DNA from: Luteimonas terrae
GTDB lineage: Bacteria; Pseudomonadota; Gammaproteobacteria; Xanthomonadales; Xanthomonadaceae
NCBI RefSeq assembly: GCF_004358165.1
Contig: NZ_SMTG01000003.1
Span: 90,415 to 154,414, forward strand
Direction of reading: 5' to 3'
Length of the DNA stretch: 64,000 nucleotides
Part shown: piece after piece, positions 62,646-64,000 of the stretch
Layout of the letters: each line of letters opens with the position of its first letter
How positions within the stretch are numbered: the first letter of the stretch is position 1
Translations under genes and position numbers: made by a program
The notes under the pieces: model-generated
The model's input: only the letters and a program-made list of their open reading frames with translations
What the model was told of the DNA's origin: nothing
The model's database searches: none

Positions 62646-63332
62646 CTACAGGACGACCTCGACGACGCCGGTCTCCGGCGTCAGCCGCCCGCGCACGACC
62701 TTGCTCGAGCCGGCGTTCTGCACCGCGACACGTTCGCCGACCCGCGCCGCGCCCATGGCGATGCCCGGCTGGCGGACTTCGACGCCGCCCGCGCGCGAAA
62801 CCAGCACGACCGGATCGCCCCGCTTCACCGGCTGGCCGGCCTGCACGTCGTTGCCGGTCAGCACGTCGCCGGCGCCGAGGCTGCGCGCGGGAATGCGGCC
62901 GGCCAGTTCGGCCGGATCGCTGAACACCGCGCCGTCGAGCTGGCCGACTTCGCGGCGCTGCACGCTCAGGCGGGCCGGATCGATGGGCTCGCCGGCGCGC
63001 ACCGGACCGGTGACCACGACGACGTCGGCCTCGCGGCGCAGCGTCACCGGCACGTACAGACGCCAGCCCGGCGTGTCGCCGCAGCGGACCTGGGCGATGC
63101 GCGGGCCGGTGGCGACCGCCTCGAGCGGCTGGCTGCACGCGGCCAGGCGTAGGCGCGAGTCGAGGCGGGCCTCGCCTGTGGCGTCGTGCCCGCCGACGGC
63201 CTGCAGCGCCGCGGCGCGGATGGTGTCGAGCGGCTGGGGCGCCGGCGGGGACTGCTGGGCCAATGCGAACGGCGCAGCCAGCAACAGCGCCGGCAGGCAG
63301 GCGGTCAGGAATCGGGCGCGCGGAGTGTCCAT
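62646..63332 (-). CDS. flgA: Flagellar basal body P-ring formation protein FlgA
   Basis: 228 residues. Signal peptide 1-25 (ending PFALAQQ). Two cysteines (AACSQPL, VRCGDTP) mark the N-terminal domain; the C-terminal SAF/beta-clip domain includes VLVSRAGGVEVRQPGIAMGAARVGE. FlgA is the periplasmic chaperone for FlgI assembly of the P ring. flgA-flgM-flgN is a common order, implying that further flagellar genes lie beyond the right edge. Confidence 0.9.
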   Translation of the reverse strand: MDTPRARFLTACLPALLLAAPFALAQQSPPAPQPLDTIRAAALQAVGGHDATGEARLDSRLRLAACSQPLEAVATGPRIAQVRCGDTPGWRLYVPVTLRREADVVVVTGPVRAGEPIDPARLSVQRREVGQLDGAVFSDPAELAGRIPARSLGAGDVLTGNDVQAGQPVKRGDPVVLVSRAGGVEVRQPGIAMGAARVGERVAVQNAGSSKVVRGRLTPETGVVEVVL

Positions 63333-63389
63333 GCGCGGGGAGGTGCAAGGGGTGTGCCTGGGGCATGTCGCCGACGTCAATCGACCAGC

Positions 63390-63525
63390 CGTCATCCCAG
63401 CGAACGCTGGAAGCGATTCTCAACAGCACGAAGTGCTGGTCATCCATTTTCGCGGTAAAGCCCGAGGTCAAGATGGGCCCCAGCTTGACCAGACATGCGT
63501 CTGTTGAAAGCCGCTGGGGCGACGG
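63390..63525. repeat. Family B repeat with two nested-hairpin insertions
   Basis: Left arm CCGTCATCCCAGCGAACGCTGG is followed by a CAACAGCAC-GAA-GTGCTGGTC hairpin, then CCATTTTCGCGG. The right arm, read on minus, has CCAGCGGCTTTCAACAGAC-GCAT-GTCTGGTCAAGCTGG. The inserted hairpins correspond to that at 57670-57720 but with covarying stems. Confidence 0.85.
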
Positions 63526-63589
63526 TCGATTCTGCCTGTGCGTGTTGTGGATCCGTCGCCGCCAGGAACGCCGATTGCGAGCAGCTTTC

Positions 63590-64000
63590 AGCCCTCCCCC
63601 GCCTGCGGGGGAGGGTTGGGTGGGGGCCAACCATCAGGGTGCAGGCGTGCCCGGCTCGAGCGGCACGCCACGTGCACGATTCGCTTTCCAGACGATCGGG
63701 CCGCTCCCCCCATCCCGGCCTTCCCCCGCATGCGGGGGAAGGAGTCCGCCCCGACGCGTGGACCGGTCGCAAGCGACTTCGACCCCTCCCCCGCCTGCGG
63801 GGGAGGTTTGGGTGGGGGCCAACCATCAGGGCGCAGGCGTGTCCGGCTCGAGCGGCACGCCACGTGCACGATTCGCTTTCCAGACGATCGGGCCGCTCCC
63901 CCCATCCCGGCCTTCCCCCGCACACGGGGGAAGGCGCCCGCCCCGGCGTGGAGCGGTCGCAAGCGACTTCGAGCCCTCCCCCGCCTGCGGGGGAGGGTTG
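63590..64000 (+). repeat. Tandem array of family A units (period about 190 bp), continuing beyond window
   Basis: CCCTCCCCCGCCTGCGGGGG starts at 63592, 63784 and 63974, i.e. periods of 192 and 190 bases. Each period contains arm 1, a well-conserved core (including GGCACGCCACGTGCACGATT) and arm 2. The second unit is nearly identical to the first and the third is cut by the window end. The region 63333-64000 holds no gene, only this array and the family B copy. Confidence 0.9.

Overview
The window is GC-rich DNA with gammaproteobacterial gene content, most like the Lysobacteraceae/Xanthomonadaceae (Lysobacter or Luteimonas type). The evidence is the combination of an intein-bearing class II ribonucleotide reductase, an HglS-like oxidase, trimeric autotransporter, MreBCD/PBP2/RodA and LipA/LipB loci, flagellar FlgA-FlgM-FlgN, and three families of palindromic intergenic repeats. 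The genus is an inference from gene content and was not tested by alignment. No rRNA, tRNA, CRISPR array, transposase or integrase was seen.

Layout. 1-4.4 kb: end of a histone-H1-like gene, then nrdJ carrying a LAGLIDADG intein at the catalytic cysteine, preceded by a probable pair of NrdR boxes. 4.4-8.5 kb: a DegQ-type periplasmic protease, a YqjD/YqjE-like envelope cluster and an AI-2E-family permease. 8.5-14.2 kb: a YadA-type adhesin with an 846-bp internal duplication and a CadC-like transmembrane regulator. 14.4-18.7 kb: HAD phosphatase, leucyl aminopeptidase, a small membrane protein and HglS. 19-22.6 kb: an ABC-2 exporter operon with its own DesK/DesR-like two-component pair. 22.9-27.9 kb: a MacAB-like exporter with two FtsX-type permeases. 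27.8-28.6 kb: a recent tandem duplication that left a truncated copy of a MobA-like gene. 28.4-34.9 kb: nucleotidyltransferase, alpha/beta hydrolase, RarD and another EamA exporter, and the Prc protease.

35-48 kb is the cell-wall elongation and lipoate block, all on the minus strand: mreB-mreC-mreD-mrdA-rodA, then mltB-rlpA-dacC, then ybeD, a BLUF blue-light sensor, lipB and lipA. MreBCD, PBP2 and RodA build the elongasome. MltB, RlpA and DacC trim the wall. LipB and LipA make lipoyl groups from octanoyl-ACP, and the photoreceptor gene overlaps lipB.

49.4-52.9 kb is a compositionally foreign two-gene island next to a PfkB-family kinase. One gene encodes a 580-residue, apparently helical protein. 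The other encodes a 561-residue protein whose N-terminus looks like a PD-(D/E)XK/Mrr nuclease fold. The genes overlap by ATGA. This is the best candidate for an undescribed, possibly defence-related, system. 53-64 kb holds a multi-domain peptidoglycan hydrolase without a signal peptide, a MATE pump, a dense palindromic repeat cluster, a lipoprotein/hydrolase/M1 peptidase operon, flgA-flgM-flgN and a ~190-bp tandem repeat that runs off the right edge.
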